A stretch of 28,273 nucleotides of DNA from UBA2450 sp045226015 (GCA_045226015.1 JBGVBY010000007.1:1-28273), one strand, 5' to 3'. Positions 1 to 8,036 are shown, counted from the stretch's first letter. Numbers and translations: made by a program. The notes: generated by a model from the sequence alone, not told the origin.

Positions 1-32
1 TAATATTTGGGAGAAGAAGATTAGCCGCAGGC

Positions 33-57
33 AAAAAAAACAACCATTAAGGTTGTT
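33..57 (-). terminator. Terminator of the tRNA operon
   Basis: Read on the minus strand, a 7-bp stem AACAACC / GGTTGTT with loop TTAAT is followed by a run of T. It lies just downstream of the last tRNA, so it is the natural end of the Cys-Arg-Pro transcript. Confidence 0.85.
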
Positions 58-70
58 GATTTTGAAATCC

Positions 71-147
71 TGGTCGGGACGACAGGATTTGAACCTGCGG
101 CCTTCTGCTCCCAAAGCAGACGCGATACCAAGCTACGCTACGTCCCG
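71..147 (-). tRNA. tRNA-Pro (anticodon TGG)
   Basis: The minus strand folds into a complete 77-nt cloverleaf. The acceptor stem is CGGGACG / CGTCCCG with discriminator A, and the 3' CCA is encoded. The anticodon stem-loop is CTGCT-TTGGGAG-AGCAG-like with TGG in the seven-base loop, and the T-loop GGTTCAAATCC is present. It is the third and last tRNA of a co-transcribed set and ends about 15 nt before the terminator. Confidence 0.97.
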
Positions 148-155
148 GAGTGTTA

Positions 156-194
156 GATTGGTGAGTGGCTGCGTTATTATCAGTCTTACCAATC
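156..194. other. Spacer hairpin between tRNA-Pro and tRNA-Arg
   Basis: Arms GATTGGTGAG (156-165) and CTTACCAATC (185-194) are complementary at nine of ten positions. No T-run follows on the minus strand, so it is unlikely to be a terminator. In the transcript it would sit between two tRNAs and may help present the precursor to processing nucleases (inference). Confidence 0.5.
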
Positions 195-211
195 AGTTAT
201 GTGTTCTAAGT

Positions 212-288
212 TGGCGCGGTAGATAGGATTCGAACCCATGACCCCAACATTCGTAGTGTTGTACTCTATCCAACTGAGCTACTACCGC
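212..288 (-). tRNA. tRNA-Arg (anticodon ACG)
   Basis: A 77-nt cloverleaf on the minus strand. The acceptor stem GCGGTAG / CTACCGC has discriminator G and an encoded CCA. The anticodon arm is CAACA-CTACGAA-TGTTG, giving ACG, which in bacteria is normally read as ICG after TadA editing. D-loop and T-loop (GGGTTCGAATCC) are canonical. Confidence 0.97.
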
Positions 289-313
289 AATTAGAACATT
301 TTTTGGTTTGCTA

Positions 314-335
314 CATTAATTACAATGAATTAATG
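314..335. other. Spacer hairpin between tRNA-Arg and tRNA-Cys
   Basis: A perfect 8-bp inverted repeat, CATTAATT / AATTAATG, with a 6-nt loop. It is AT-only apart from the closing pair and has no T-run. Both spacers of this tRNA operon carry such a stem, which suggests a role in precursor folding, but AT-rich palindromes arise easily by chance. Confidence 0.35.
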
Positions 336-339
336 GAAA

Positions 340-414
340 TGGAGGTTCCTGACGGATTCGAACCATCGGTTATTGAGTTGCAGTCAACTGCCTTACCAGC
401 TTGGCTAAGGAACC
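340..414 (-). tRNA. tRNA-Cys (anticodon GCA)
   Basis: A 75-nt cloverleaf on the minus strand. The acceptor stem is GGTTCCT / AGGAACC, and the discriminator is T (U73, the known cysteine identity base). CCA is encoded. The anticodon arm GTTGA-CTGCAAC-TCAAT gives GCA. It is the first gene of the tRNA operon, about 13 nt after the predicted transcription start. Confidence 0.97.
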
Positions 415-420
415 ATCAAT

Positions 421-447
421 TGCAGCGATATGTATTGTATCACTGCA
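421..447. promoter_or_regulatory. Inverted repeat around the tRNA promoter -10
   Basis: Arms TGCAGCGATA (421-430) and TATCACTGCA (438-447) match as an inverted repeat at nine of ten positions, with a 7-bp centre. The -10 hexamer of the tRNA promoter lies across the centre and inner arm. Most of it lies upstream of the expected start site, so it would act as DNA (operator-like) rather than as an RNA hairpin. No binding protein can be named. Confidence 0.4.
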
Positions 448-462
448 GATTTTTAGTATCAA
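434..462 (-). promoter_or_regulatory. Promoter of the tRNA-Cys-Arg-Pro operon
   Basis: On the minus strand, TTGATA, a 17-nt spacer, then TACAAT: each hexamer has one mismatch to the housekeeping sigma consensus, with ideal spacing. The start would fall near 427, just ahead of tRNA-Cys. Confidence 0.8.
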
Positions 463-473
463 GAATTCTTTAA

Positions 474-2468
474 TTATTTTGCTATTCTTTTCTTTTTGGT
501 GGATTTCTTGAGAATGTTATTGATAATCAATAACGCGACAAATCCAATCGCCGCCGCACCAATAATTGAGAATGTAATAATTGCCCAAATTGGGAGTGGG
601 TCACTCTTGAATTCTTCCCACATTTTCATAACGAGTTTATTATTCTCTGTACCATAATCCTGCATAACTGCACATCTAGTGATTGTGTCTAAATCAGGAT
701 ATTGGCAGAAGAATTGTCTTCCAACAGAGACATTATCTTCACCTTCGAGTTCATATAAGTACTCTTCTGCATAGAAGAATGTATCACGTGGATTAGTGTA
801 CTCGTCGAGAGTGTATTCAAAGAAATATGTAAGGTCAACTTCCGAATAATCTTCAGTGTCTACGATGAGAAGTTCACTATATTTCTTTTGAACAATTTCG
901 TCGTTATCATCAAGAATGATATCGCCATTATCATCTAAAGATGGAACGATCTCTGAGTTATCAATTAACTCTTTTCTAGAACGAGGCTCTTCAATTAATT
1001 CTGGCTCTTCTAGTTCAGTGTCCACGAATGGAATAAACGCATAAAGAAGGTCGTCGTCTCTACTATCACCTCTATCAGAGAAGAAATCGATAGAGAAATC
1101 AATCGCGTGTGGTTTATCATCAGGATTAGGACCAACCGAATAGATTTGATAATCGTCGTAATACACTTCTTCAGTGCGAACATCGTACCAATCACGAACA
1201 AGATCAACAATGGAATCTCCTCCGATGAATGAGGTGTATCCAGTATAAGTCATATTTTGATTGGCATTAACTGGATCGCTTAAGAAATCTAAGAAGAGAT
1301 GCGCTAATTGGTATTGAGCAAAGCTACGATCACAATTAGGCATAATCCAGGCGTCAAACCATAGGTTTGAACCGAGTTCAGGAACTGAATAATACAATTC
1401 CACAAGTGAACTAACTTGAGTTAAGTCTTCACCTTGATCCATTGAGTAAACAGCATCACCACTCCAAGCGAGGTTAACACCAATTTTCTTGGTAATGATA
1501 TCTTGTTTACCACTGTCAACTTCTAAACCGAAGATGTTTTCTTTTAAGATTTCAAGTTGCACTCTAACTTCATCAACAACAGATTCAAAGGATCTTCCTT
1601 CGATTTCACAGTTAAATAGTTTTGAGAACTTGGTTTGATAAGCAGCAACAGCTTTATCATATGTATTTTTATCAATTTGTCCGGCTTCATAAGCTTCTTT
1701 AGCGGCATCGAGTTCTTCTTTATACTCTGCAAATTGGTTTCTATAGGTGTATAAAACACCTAAAGCGTATGTATCACGCATTGAATTTTTAATAGAAATT
1801 GTGCCGTTATATTTAGAATCCCATAGAGCGCTATAAGATTGCATATCGCTAATAACTGTATCCATAGGTAAGCCGTTAAAACCAGGATAAGTTGGGTTAA
1901 ATAAGATACCTAAAGTACCCCACATATATCCAACCGCGTAGTCTTCAAGTTTTAGGACACGTTGCACCATTTTTCCTTCAACTTCGTCATATTCCCAAAC
2001 AACACCAGCTTCAATTTCATCAAGTCTTCCTTTGATATAAGAAGATGCATAATCTTGATAATTTTGAATGGTTTGTCCGTGTTGATATAAAGGTACAGCA
2101 AGACCGCTAGAAACAATCTTTTGCGCCATATAGTCGGAAACGTTCATTAAATCATAATTTGATTTACCGGTTTGAAGTTCGCTATAAAGTGTCTCGTTAG
2201 TGTCACTTGTGTCATAGATGACACGAACACCTTTATACATTCCTGGATAATAAGTGTTCAAGAAGTTTCTAACCATGTCAGAGTTCTCAAATTGAGTCAC
2301 TAAATCAGGAAGGCTTTCAGGATCAGTAGGATCATTAAGATAAATGTAGTCTTCACTATTGATGACACGAAGTTCAAGATAGTCATCGCCTTTGTCACAG
2401 CTAGTCAAACTAGCGGACGCGACGATTAACATTGGGCTTAATACTAACCACTTTGTCATTTTTCTCAT
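474..2468 (-). CDS. potD: Polyamine ABC transporter substrate-binding lipoprotein, extended PotD
   Basis: Extracellular receptor that hands spermidine/putrescine to the PotBC channel. It is named from operon position and PotD-like segments such as GYMWGTLGILFNP (about 180-192) and LAWSGDAVYSM (333-343). A lipoprotein signal ends in the lipobox LTSC with Cys24. At 664 residues it is nearly twice the usual PotD length. The extra parts are a Lys/Glu helical insert (about 243-285), a very acidic insert (about 430-580), and a C-terminal membrane helix (about 627-650) with a Lys/Arg tail. The protein therefore appears anchored at both ends, which is not normal for free PotD. The first ATG follows AGGAGGG at good distance. 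It starts 2 nt after the potC stop, so it is translated from the same mRNA. Substrate preference among polyamines cannot be read from sequence. Confidence 0.85.
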   Translation of the reverse strand: MRKMTKWLVLSPMLIVASASLTSCDKGDDYLELRVINSEDYIYLNDPTDPESLPDLVTQFENSDMVRNFLNTYYPGMYKGVRVIYDTSDTNETLYSELQTGKSNYDLMNVSDYMAQKIVSSGLAVPLYQHGQTIQNYQDYASSYIKGRLDEIEAGVVWEYDEVEGKMVQRVLKLEDYAVGYMWGTLGILFNPTYPGFNGLPMDTVISDMQSYSALWDSKYNGTISIKNSMRDTYALGVLYTYRNQFAEYKEELDAAKEAYEAGQIDKNTYDKAVAAYQTKFSKLFNCEIEGRSFESVVDEVRVQLEILKENIFGLEVDSGKQDIITKKIGVNLAWSGDAVYSMDQGEDLTQVSSLVELYYSVPELGSNLWFDAWIMPNCDRSFAQYQLAHLFLDFLSDPVNANQNMTYTGYTSFIGGDSIVDLVRDWYDVRTEEVYYDDYQIYSVGPNPDDKPHAIDFSIDFFSDRGDSRDDDLLYAFIPFVDTELEEPELIEEPRSRKELIDNSEIVPSLDDNGDIILDDNDEIVQKKYSELLIVDTEDYSEVDLTYFFEYTLDEYTNPRDTFFYAEEYLYELEGEDNVSVGRQFFCQYPDLDTITRCAVMQDYGTENNKLVMKMWEEFKSDPLPIWAIITFSIIGAAAIGFVALLIINNILKKSTKKKRIAK

Positions 2469-2470
2469 AA

Positions 2471-3307
2471 TTAGAAAGCCCTCCTATTCTTAACTTTTTT
2501 TGCTTGTCTATTTTTATAAATAGAAATAAGGATAACTGCCACGACAACAATAAAGAAGATAATTGTGGTTAAAGAACGCATTTCTGGTGGAATTGGTCCT
2601 TTTTTAATCTTTGCTTGAACTAAGGTAGATAATGTTTCAATCTTCTTAGATCCAGAAAGAAGTCCACTACCTCTAGTAAAGGCAGTAACAATGAAATCAT
2701 CTAAAGATAAAGTAATTGAGAGTAAGAAACCAGAGAACACTCCAGGCATAACTTCAGGAATAATTACTTTTTGTAAAGCTTTAGAAGGAGACGCTCCTAA
2801 ATCTAAAGCAGCTTCATATAATGATGGATCCATTTGAATTAATTTTGGTTTAACAGAAATATAGACAAATGGAATAGATAGACACATGTGTCCAATTAAT
2901 AATGTCCAGAAAGAGAACATGTAAACGTTAAGTAAGTTTCCTAAGAAAACAAACATAACGGTTAAAGAGAAAGCGACAACGATTTCAGCGTTAACAACAG
3001 GAATTTGAGTTGCTAAATCAATCGTATTTTTCCATCTCTTTTTGCTGTAATAAGCTCCAATCGCGCCTAAAGTACCAATGATAGTAGCAAGAAGCGCACT
3101 AATAACAGCAATTAATATAGTATTGCCCAAGGCAACCATAATCTCTTCGCTTTGGAATAAGCGAGGATATAAATTGAATGTAAATCCAGTCCATTCTCCA
3201 ACGTTAGTGGCTTCAGTAAATGAGAAGACAATAAGAACGAGAACAGGAAGATACATCAATAAGAGAAGAAGCCAGATGTAAGATTGGCCAATAATTTTCT
3301 TTACCAT
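2471..3307 (-). CDS. potC: Polyamine ABC transporter permease PotC
   Basis: Second inner-membrane permease subunit of the polyamine importer, 278 residues, the usual length. It has six hydrophobic segments. The cytoplasmic EAA coupling loop begins EAALDLGA (165-172) and runs on to IIPEVMPG; this is where PotA docks. The ATG overlaps the last 7 nt of potB (GCATGGTAA), with GGAG just upstream inside potB, so translation is probably coupled. Order in the operon (third) and the FSFTEA segment after the first helix fit PotC rather than PotB. Confidence 0.92.
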   Translation of the reverse strand: MVKKIIGQSYIWLLLLLMYLPVLVLIVFSFTEATNVGEWTGFTFNLYPRLFQSEEIMVALGNTILIAVISALLATIIGTLGAIGAYYSKKRWKNTIDLATQIPVVNAEIVVAFSLTVMFVFLGNLLNVYMFSFWTLLIGHMCLSIPFVYISVKPKLIQMDPSLYEAALDLGASPSKALQKVIIPEVMPGVFSGFLLSITLSLDDFIVTAFTRGSGLLSGSKKIETLSTLVQAKIKKGPIPPEMRSLTTIIFFIVVVAVILISIYKNRQAKKVKNRRAF

Positions 3308-4122
3308 GCTCCACCCTCGCTTTCTTCCTTAGAGAATTTTTGAGAAATAACCATAGTAATAGCAATTAAAACAAGCATCACTAAGGCCATGAACGAACCA
3401 TCGTTCCACGCTTTATTAGTGAACTCAAGTTCAATGTAATTACCAAATAAGGTAATTTTACCTTCTGATAAGGTATCGGAAATGACATAGCTCGACATTG
3501 TAGGCATAAAGGTCATCAAGCACGCACTAACAATTCCAGGAACTGCTTGTGGGATGATGTTTTTAACAAACACTTGTGCTGGGTTAGCACCTAAATCACG
3601 AGCGGCTTCAATTTGCGATTTATCAAGTTTTGTCATCGTTGTGTATAAAGGCAAAATGACAAATGGTAAATAGTTTTGCACCATACCAATGATGGTGGCT
3701 AAATATGGATAGTTACCTCCATTGATTCCCATCCATGTTAATAAGTCACGTGTTGCACCAGTACGTAACACGAAGTTAATCCACATAGGTGCGATAAATA
3801 ATGTAACTAATACTGCGTTCTTATTAACTTTTTTGTCTGCTAAGAAGTACGCGAGTGGGAAACCAATGATAAGGCAAAGTAATGTAGTAACAGTAGCGAT
3901 AAATAAGGAAACAAGTAAAACGTTCAATTTACTCTTACTTGTAAAGAAGTTGATAAACGCTGTTCCATCCGCGTGTAGTCCATCAGGATATTCGTAAGTG
4001 AATGCATAAAAGCAAACTATTGCGATTGGGACAATCACGAAGAGTAACAAGAAGATAACATAAGGAATACAAAGATATTTTCTTTGTAAAGTGAAGAATC
4101 TCTTCGCCTTATTGGACTTCAT
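3301..4122 (-). CDS. potB: Polyamine ABC transporter permease PotB
   Basis: First permease subunit of the polyamine importer. It is a six-helix membrane protein with an EAA loop (EAARDLGA, about 172-179, then IIPQAVPG). I place the start at the ATG at 4122 (273 residues). A GTG five codons upstream is in frame, but it forms part of the AAAGGTGAT ribosome site that serves this ATG. The gene starts inside the end of potA (stop at 4109-4111) and its own stop overlaps the potC start, so the operon is tightly coupled. Confidence 0.92.
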   Translation of the reverse strand: MKSNKAKRFFTLQRKYLCIPYVIFLLLFVIVPIAIVCFYAFTYEYPDGLHADGTAFINFFTSKSKLNVLLVSLFIATVTTLLCLIIGFPLAYFLADKKVNKNAVLVTLFIAPMWINFVLRTGATRDLLTWMGINGGNYPYLATIIGMVQNYLPFVILPLYTTMTKLDKSQIEAARDLGANPAQVFVKNIIPQAVPGIVSACLMTFMPTMSSYVISDTLSEGKITLFGNYIELEFTNKAWNDGSFMALVMLVLIAITMVISQKFSKEESEGGAW

Positions 4123-5638
4123 ATTTGCTGATATCACCTTTCAAAGTTAATTTGATTTTTTCGCTACTAACTTTAATAGAAACTAAATCACCAGGGTTCC
4201 ATGTATCAACAGTGTCGACAATGAAATCTTCCTCTTCTTTAGTTCTAATTAAAACGGCATAATGGTCGCCTTTATAAATGGTGTCGATAACTTCTCCGTT
4301 AGCGTTACCGTTATCATAGCCATCGATAATTTCTACATCGGATAAATCGATTGTGGCGATGACATCTGCATCATCAAGATCATATTTCTTTCCATCAGCG
4401 GAAATTAAATATAATTCGTCATCAACGTGACTGCCTTTTAATAATTGAGTGACATCGACATCAAATTCAGCGTCAGAAACAATGAGTTTGTTGTATTTGT
4501 CAATATAAGCTTCTGGATAAACGTTCGCTGTTGTGTTTTTCTTCATGATTTGAATATTTGCTGGTTCAACATCGATATAAACGACTGAATCAAGTTCATA
4601 ATCTTTTGTGGATTGAGCGACAACTTCGGATTTACCCACCATTAATAAGTATTCATAATGAATACCTTTGAAGATTTTTTCGATGATCTTACCACTAAGT
4701 TTAGATTCGTCGAGTTTACCTTTAACAACAGACATTTCAACGTCTTCAGGTCTAACGACAACTTCCACTTTTTCGTTCTTTGGGAAATCATCAACACAAT
4801 CAAATTCATGATTTAAGAATTTAACTTTAAGTTTTCCAGTCATTGTCGCGTTATAGATGTTACTTTCACCGATGAAGTTAGCAACAAACGCGTTAACTGG
4901 TTCGTTATAAATATCAATTGGAGTGCCAATTTGTTGAATACAACCACCATTCATAACCACAATTGTGTCACTCATTGTTAAAGCTTCTTCTTGATCGTGG
5001 GTAACATAAATAAAGGTAATGCCTAATTTTTTATGCATATCCTTTAATTCAAGTTGCATCTCTTTTCTCATCTTTAAGTCAAGAGCACCTAAAGGTTCAT
5101 CAAGAAGTAAGATTTCTGGTTCGTTAACAATCGCTCTAGCGATAGCGACTCTTTGTTGTTGTCCTCCAGAAAGAGTGGAAATATCACGGTTTTCCAAATC
5201 TTCTAAATCAATAATTTTAAGCGCGCGCATTACTTTTTCGTCGATCTCTTGACGAGTATACTTACGGAATTTGGTAACAGTTTCGCCTTTCTTATTTGTG
5301 ACCTCATAAGGAATCTTCTTAAGCTTTAAACCAAAAGCAACGTTATCGTAAACATCTAAATATGGAAATAAAGCATAACGTTGGAAGACAGTGTTAATTG
5401 GTCTTTTATGAGGGGGTATCTTAGTGATATCCTCACCATTTAATAAAATTTGTCCGCTTGTAGGAGTTTCAAATCCCGCAATCATACGGAGGGTTGTAGT
5501 CTTACCACAACCAGATGGTCCTAAAAAGGTAACGAACTCCCCTTTAGTAATGTCAAGGTTAAAATCATCGACAACCGTGTTATTGCCGAAAGTTTTGTTC
5601 ACACCTTGAAGTGAGATAATACAGTTTTCTTTCGCCAT
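4109..5638 (-). CDS. potA: Polyamine ABC transporter ATP-binding protein PotA (long form)
   Basis: Cytoplasmic ATPase that powers polyamine import. All ABC motifs are present: Walker A GPSGCGKTT (40-48), Q-loop Gln86, signature LSGGQ (156-160), Walker B ILLLDE with Glu181, and switch His214. At 509 residues it is longer than the roughly 350-380 of typical PotA. There is an insert at about 110-130 between Q-loop and signature. The C-terminal part holds two related TOBE-like segments (GKIIEKIFKGIHYEYLL and GEVIDTIYKGDHYAVLI) instead of the usual single region. Long PotA proteins are known in Mollicutes. It is the first gene of the operon, preceded by AAAGGTTAGGG. Confidence 0.94.
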   Translation of the reverse strand: MAKENCIISLQGVNKTFGNNTVVDDFNLDITKGEFVTFLGPSGCGKTTTLRMIAGFETPTSGQILLNGEDITKIPPHKRPINTVFQRYALFPYLDVYDNVAFGLKLKKIPYEVTNKKGETVTKFRKYTRQEIDEKVMRALKIIDLEDLENRDISTLSGGQQQRVAIARAIVNEPEILLLDEPLGALDLKMRKEMQLELKDMHKKLGITFIYVTHDQEEALTMSDTIVVMNGGCIQQIGTPIDIYNEPVNAFVANFIGESNIYNATMTGKLKVKFLNHEFDCVDDFPKNEKVEVVVRPEDVEMSVVKGKLDESKLSGKIIEKIFKGIHYEYLLMVGKSEVVAQSTKDYELDSVVYIDVEPANIQIMKKNTTANVYPEAYIDKYNKLIVSDAEFDVDVTQLLKGSHVDDELYLISADGKKYDLDDADVIATIDLSDVEIIDGYDNGNANGEVIDTIYKGDHYAVLIRTKEEEDFIVDTVDTWNPGDLVSIKVSSEKIKLTLKGDISKYEVQ

Positions 5639-5904
5639 AATGTATCCCTAACCTTTCAAAAAACGAGTGAGAATATTTATTCAATATTTCGCGAAAAAAT
5701 ATATATGAAATAAAACAAAAAAACAAACAAATTTTTTCTGCATCATTTTCAAAATCGTTTTTTGATGAAATGGCTTCTAAATTTTTTCTTGATTGTATCT
5801 AATTATTTTTTAATTTTTTTCGTTCAAATTTTTGTTAATTTTTTTATCACTTTTTTTGACAGAAAATTAAGCAAGAATTATACTATTAGCAAGCAAGGCA
5901 AAAA
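5639..5904. promoter_or_regulatory. Divergent AT-rich control region, potA / thioredoxin-like lipoprotein
   Basis: Very AT-rich spacer with homopolymer T and A tracts that could bend DNA. The clear promoter faces right (see 5856-5884). For potA the best minus-strand guess is TTGTTT, 17 nt, TATATT near 5700-5730, a weak match. Palindromes AATATT-N5-AATATT and TTTCGCGAAA lie between it and potA and would be in the mRNA leader. No riboswitch was recognised. Confidence 0.4.
5856..5884 (+). promoter_or_regulatory. Strong promoter of the thioredoxin-like lipoprotein gene
   Basis: A perfect TTGACA (5856-5861), a 17-nt spacer, then TATACT (5879-5884). The start is expected near 5891, leaving a leader of only about 14 nt that contains just the AAGG ribosome site. 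Confidence 0.88.
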
Positions 5905-6942
5905 ATGAACAAAAAAATAGGTTTAATCTTATTAGCACCTCTACTCCTGTCTTCTTTAGTTGGTTGCTCCGATAAAGAAGAGGTTTATGAAGGCAAAATT
6001 TACATCAATTACGGTAAGGTCCACCTCACTGATGAAGGCACTGTTGAAGCGCTTGATTATATGAACGGATATGATGGCCTTTCAGACTTAGTTAATAACG
6101 GTAGAACCTTTGTAGTTATCATCTCTAATAATGGATGCGGATGCTGGACTAGACTTCAACCAATCGCTTCTAGATTTAATTATGAATATAACCTAGATAT
6201 TAGGCATATTGATTGGTCCTCTTTACTAGGTAAAGATACTTTTGGACTTGATATCACTGCGAATAACCAACCATCAATCGCCTTCTTTGTTAACGGAAAG
6301 CTTAATAAACAATACTTATATAATTCAAATTCTCCATATTATGAGAAGTTCAATGATTATGAAGCATACAAAAAGTTTATGCTTGATAACATCGTTATCC
6401 CAAATAGACTTTTCATCGATGAAAATGTAATCGCTAAATTTGAAAGTCTAAACAAAGAATATGACTTATATATTACTAAATATGGTTGCCCAGATTGCAA
6501 TATGGTCAACGCGATATACGTAAATAGTTGGTCTTATACCGCAAGCAAGAATCTATATCTATTTGATATATATAAGTATGTAAATACTGAGCAATATGAT
6601 GCAAAGAAGAAAGAACTACTTCTTACATATGATGAAACCCTCAATCCAGTATTCGGATATTCAACAGGTTTCGTTCCAACTTTCCAACATCGTGTTGGAA
6701 GCACATTAGAAGACATGATTTGTGTTCTAAACGATAGGAAAGATAACGAAACTAAGAAAATTACTAGAACATACTTCACTGAGGAAAGAGTAAGGAACAT
6801 GCCTTGCTTAGAAGAATTCAAACAAGAATACGTTCTAGAAGACAAAGAATTATCTGATATTGAATTAAGCAATTGGTCGAGCACTCAATACAAGTTGCAA
6901 CTACCAATGCTAGAGCAATACTTCAAAACTTATCTCAAATAA
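5905..6942 (+). CDS. Secreted lipoprotein with two thioredoxin-like domains
   Basis: 345 residues. A signal peptide ends with lipobox LVGC (Cys21), so the protein sits on the outer face of the membrane. Two thioredoxin-like units can be read. The first (about 60-165) has NNGCGCW with Cys78 and Cys80 where the redox motif is expected, and the cis-proline-like strand QPSIAFFVNGK (122-132). The second (about 180-275) has YGCPDC with Cys195 and Cys198, and VPTF (257-260). A CxxC of CPDC type suggests thiol-disulfide exchange; the CxC of the first unit is unusual. The likely role is oxidation, isomerisation or reduction of extracellular protein thiols (inference). No partner such as CcdA or DsbB is nearby. 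The start is set by AAGG six nt upstream and by the strong promoter. Exact family not recognised. Confidence 0.7.
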   Translation: MNKKIGLILLAPLLLSSLVGCSDKEEVYEGKIYINYGKVHLTDEGTVEALDYMNGYDGLSDLVNNGRTFVVIISNNGCGCWTRLQPIASRFNYEYNLDIRHIDWSSLLGKDTFGLDITANNQPSIAFFVNGKLNKQYLYNSNSPYYEKFNDYEAYKKFMLDNIVIPNRLFIDENVIAKFESLNKEYDLYITKYGCPDCNMVNAIYVNSWSYTASKNLYLFDIYKYVNTEQYDAKKKELLLTYDETLNPVFGYSTGFVPTFQHRVGSTLEDMICVLNDRKDNETKKITRTYFTEERVRNMPCLEEFKQEYVLEDKELSDIELSNWSSTQYKLQLPMLEQYFKTYLK

Positions 6943-6965
6943 AAGTGGCATTGCCACTTTTATTT
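6941..6965. terminator. Bidirectional terminator between two convergent genes
   Basis: Stem AAAAGTGGC / GCCACTTTT with loop ATT, flanked by A-rich and T-rich sequence so that it works on both strands. It overlaps the TAA stops of both the thioredoxin-like lipoprotein (6940-6942) and the adenosine deaminase (6960-6962). Confidence 0.85.
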
Positions 6966-7961
6966 TATAATCTCTTCGTAATAATTATCTATTCGTGAAT
7001 CCACCACTCTTTGAAGTCTAAATCTTTCTTCAATTGATATAAAAGCGGCTTCTAATGAATTATAAAGAAGATGTTTTACTTCTTGTTTAGTTAATTTGAA
7101 TGATTTAAATAAATGTCGAAATTCATCTAATACGGTTGTATCACTTACTGTCATGTTATCAGAGTTGACTGTAACTAATAATCCATATTGATCAAATCTC
7201 CTTAAAGGGACAGATTCATAATTTGGTAATGAAGTAGTTTGTAGGTTACTAGTTGGACAGAATTCAAAAGCGATTCTTTTCTCTTGCATCTTTTTAATAT
7301 TGTCCATTATTAAATCTAGATGCACTCCATGACCAATACGTTTAGCGTGTAATAAATCCACTGCTCTAAGAACTTCTTCGCTTCCACAAGCTTCTCCAGC
7401 GTGAATGATAATGTTTATTCCATTAACCTCTGCTTCATCAAAAATATCTTTATAAAAATCACCAGTATGGAAAGCTTCTGGGCCCGCCATATCTAAGCAA
7501 ACAACCTTCTGATTTTTATATTTTGACGCAAGAACCGCTGTCTCTCTATTGGTCTCGTAGTCTGCTTGACGCATACAACATAAGATAAGATTTGCGTCAA
7601 AGTCAGTTTTGTTTTTAAGAGCGTTCCTTAATCCAGCAAGAGCGGAAATGACCGCATCTTCTTGAGTTAAACCTTTACGAGTGTGTAATTGAGGAGCGAA
7701 CCTAATCTCAGCATACACATAGCCCATTTTATATAAACGATCCACTAAAGAATTAACCGCATACGCAATAGAAAACTCATCTTGAAGTAGTTGTAAAGGT
7801 AGGTCAAATCTTTCTAAATATTCTTCTAAACTTTTGCAGTCATTTGGAACATAGATGTTTTTAGGAAAGTTTTTGCCTAAATCAACACCATTTCTATTAG
7901 CTAAATACTTAAAATCTTCTATTGATAAAGAGCCATCTAAGTGTAAGTGTAAATCGATCAT
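6960..7961 (-). CDS. add: Adenosine deaminase
   Basis: Hydrolyses adenosine or deoxyadenosine to inosine plus ammonia in the cytoplasm (purine salvage and breakdown). 333 residues, the normal length. The metal and catalytic residues of the family are visible: His5 and His7 (DLHLHLDGS), His187 and Glu190 (IIHAGEACGSE), His211 (RIGHGVHL) and Asp268 (VNSDN). The canonical second aspartate of the SDD/TDD motif is Asn269 here, a variant also seen in TDN-type bacterial Add proteins, so activity is expected. GGAGAG precedes the ATG. It has its own promoter, divergent from mscL. Confidence 0.9.
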   Translation of the reverse strand: MIDLHLHLDGSLSIEDFKYLANRNGVDLGKNFPKNIYVPNDCKSLEEYLERFDLPLQLLQDEFSIAYAVNSLVDRLYKMGYVYAEIRFAPQLHTRKGLTQEDAVISALAGLRNALKNKTDFDANLILCCMRQADYETNRETAVLASKYKNQKVVCLDMAGPEAFHTGDFYKDIFDEAEVNGINIIIHAGEACGSEEVLRAVDLLHAKRIGHGVHLDLIMDNIKKMQEKRIAFEFCPTSNLQTTSLPNYESVPLRRFDQYGLLVTVNSDNMTVSDTTVLDEFRHLFKSFKLTKQEVKHLLYNSLEAAFISIEERFRLQRVVDSRIDNYYEEIIK

Positions 7962-7979
7962 ATTTTTCTCTCCGCATTA

Positions 7980-8008
7980 ATTATACTTTTAAAACAAAAT
8001 CGTTTGAA
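7980..8008 (-). promoter_or_regulatory. Promoter of add
   Basis: On the minus strand, TTCAAA, 17 nt, then a perfect TATAAT (7980-7985). The predicted leader is about 12 nt. The same bases read TATACT on the plus strand (7982-7987), a possible -10 for mscL without a clear -35. Confidence 0.65.
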
Positions 8009-8036
8009 TTATTATTTAAACGAAAGGAACAAAAAT

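Noticed and set aside
4123..4137. GTG start adding five residues to PotB
   Set aside because: The GTG is part of the AAAGGTGAT ribosome site that serves the ATG at 4122.
6534..6884. 116-aa minus-strand frame opposite the thioredoxin-like lipoprotein
   Set aside because: No ribosome site and no recognisable domain; the plus-strand frame has signal peptide, motifs and promoter.
8004..8036. TTG start adding eleven residues to MscL
   Set aside because: No ribosome site precedes it; the ATG at 8037 has AAAGGAAC and gives a typical MscL N-terminus.
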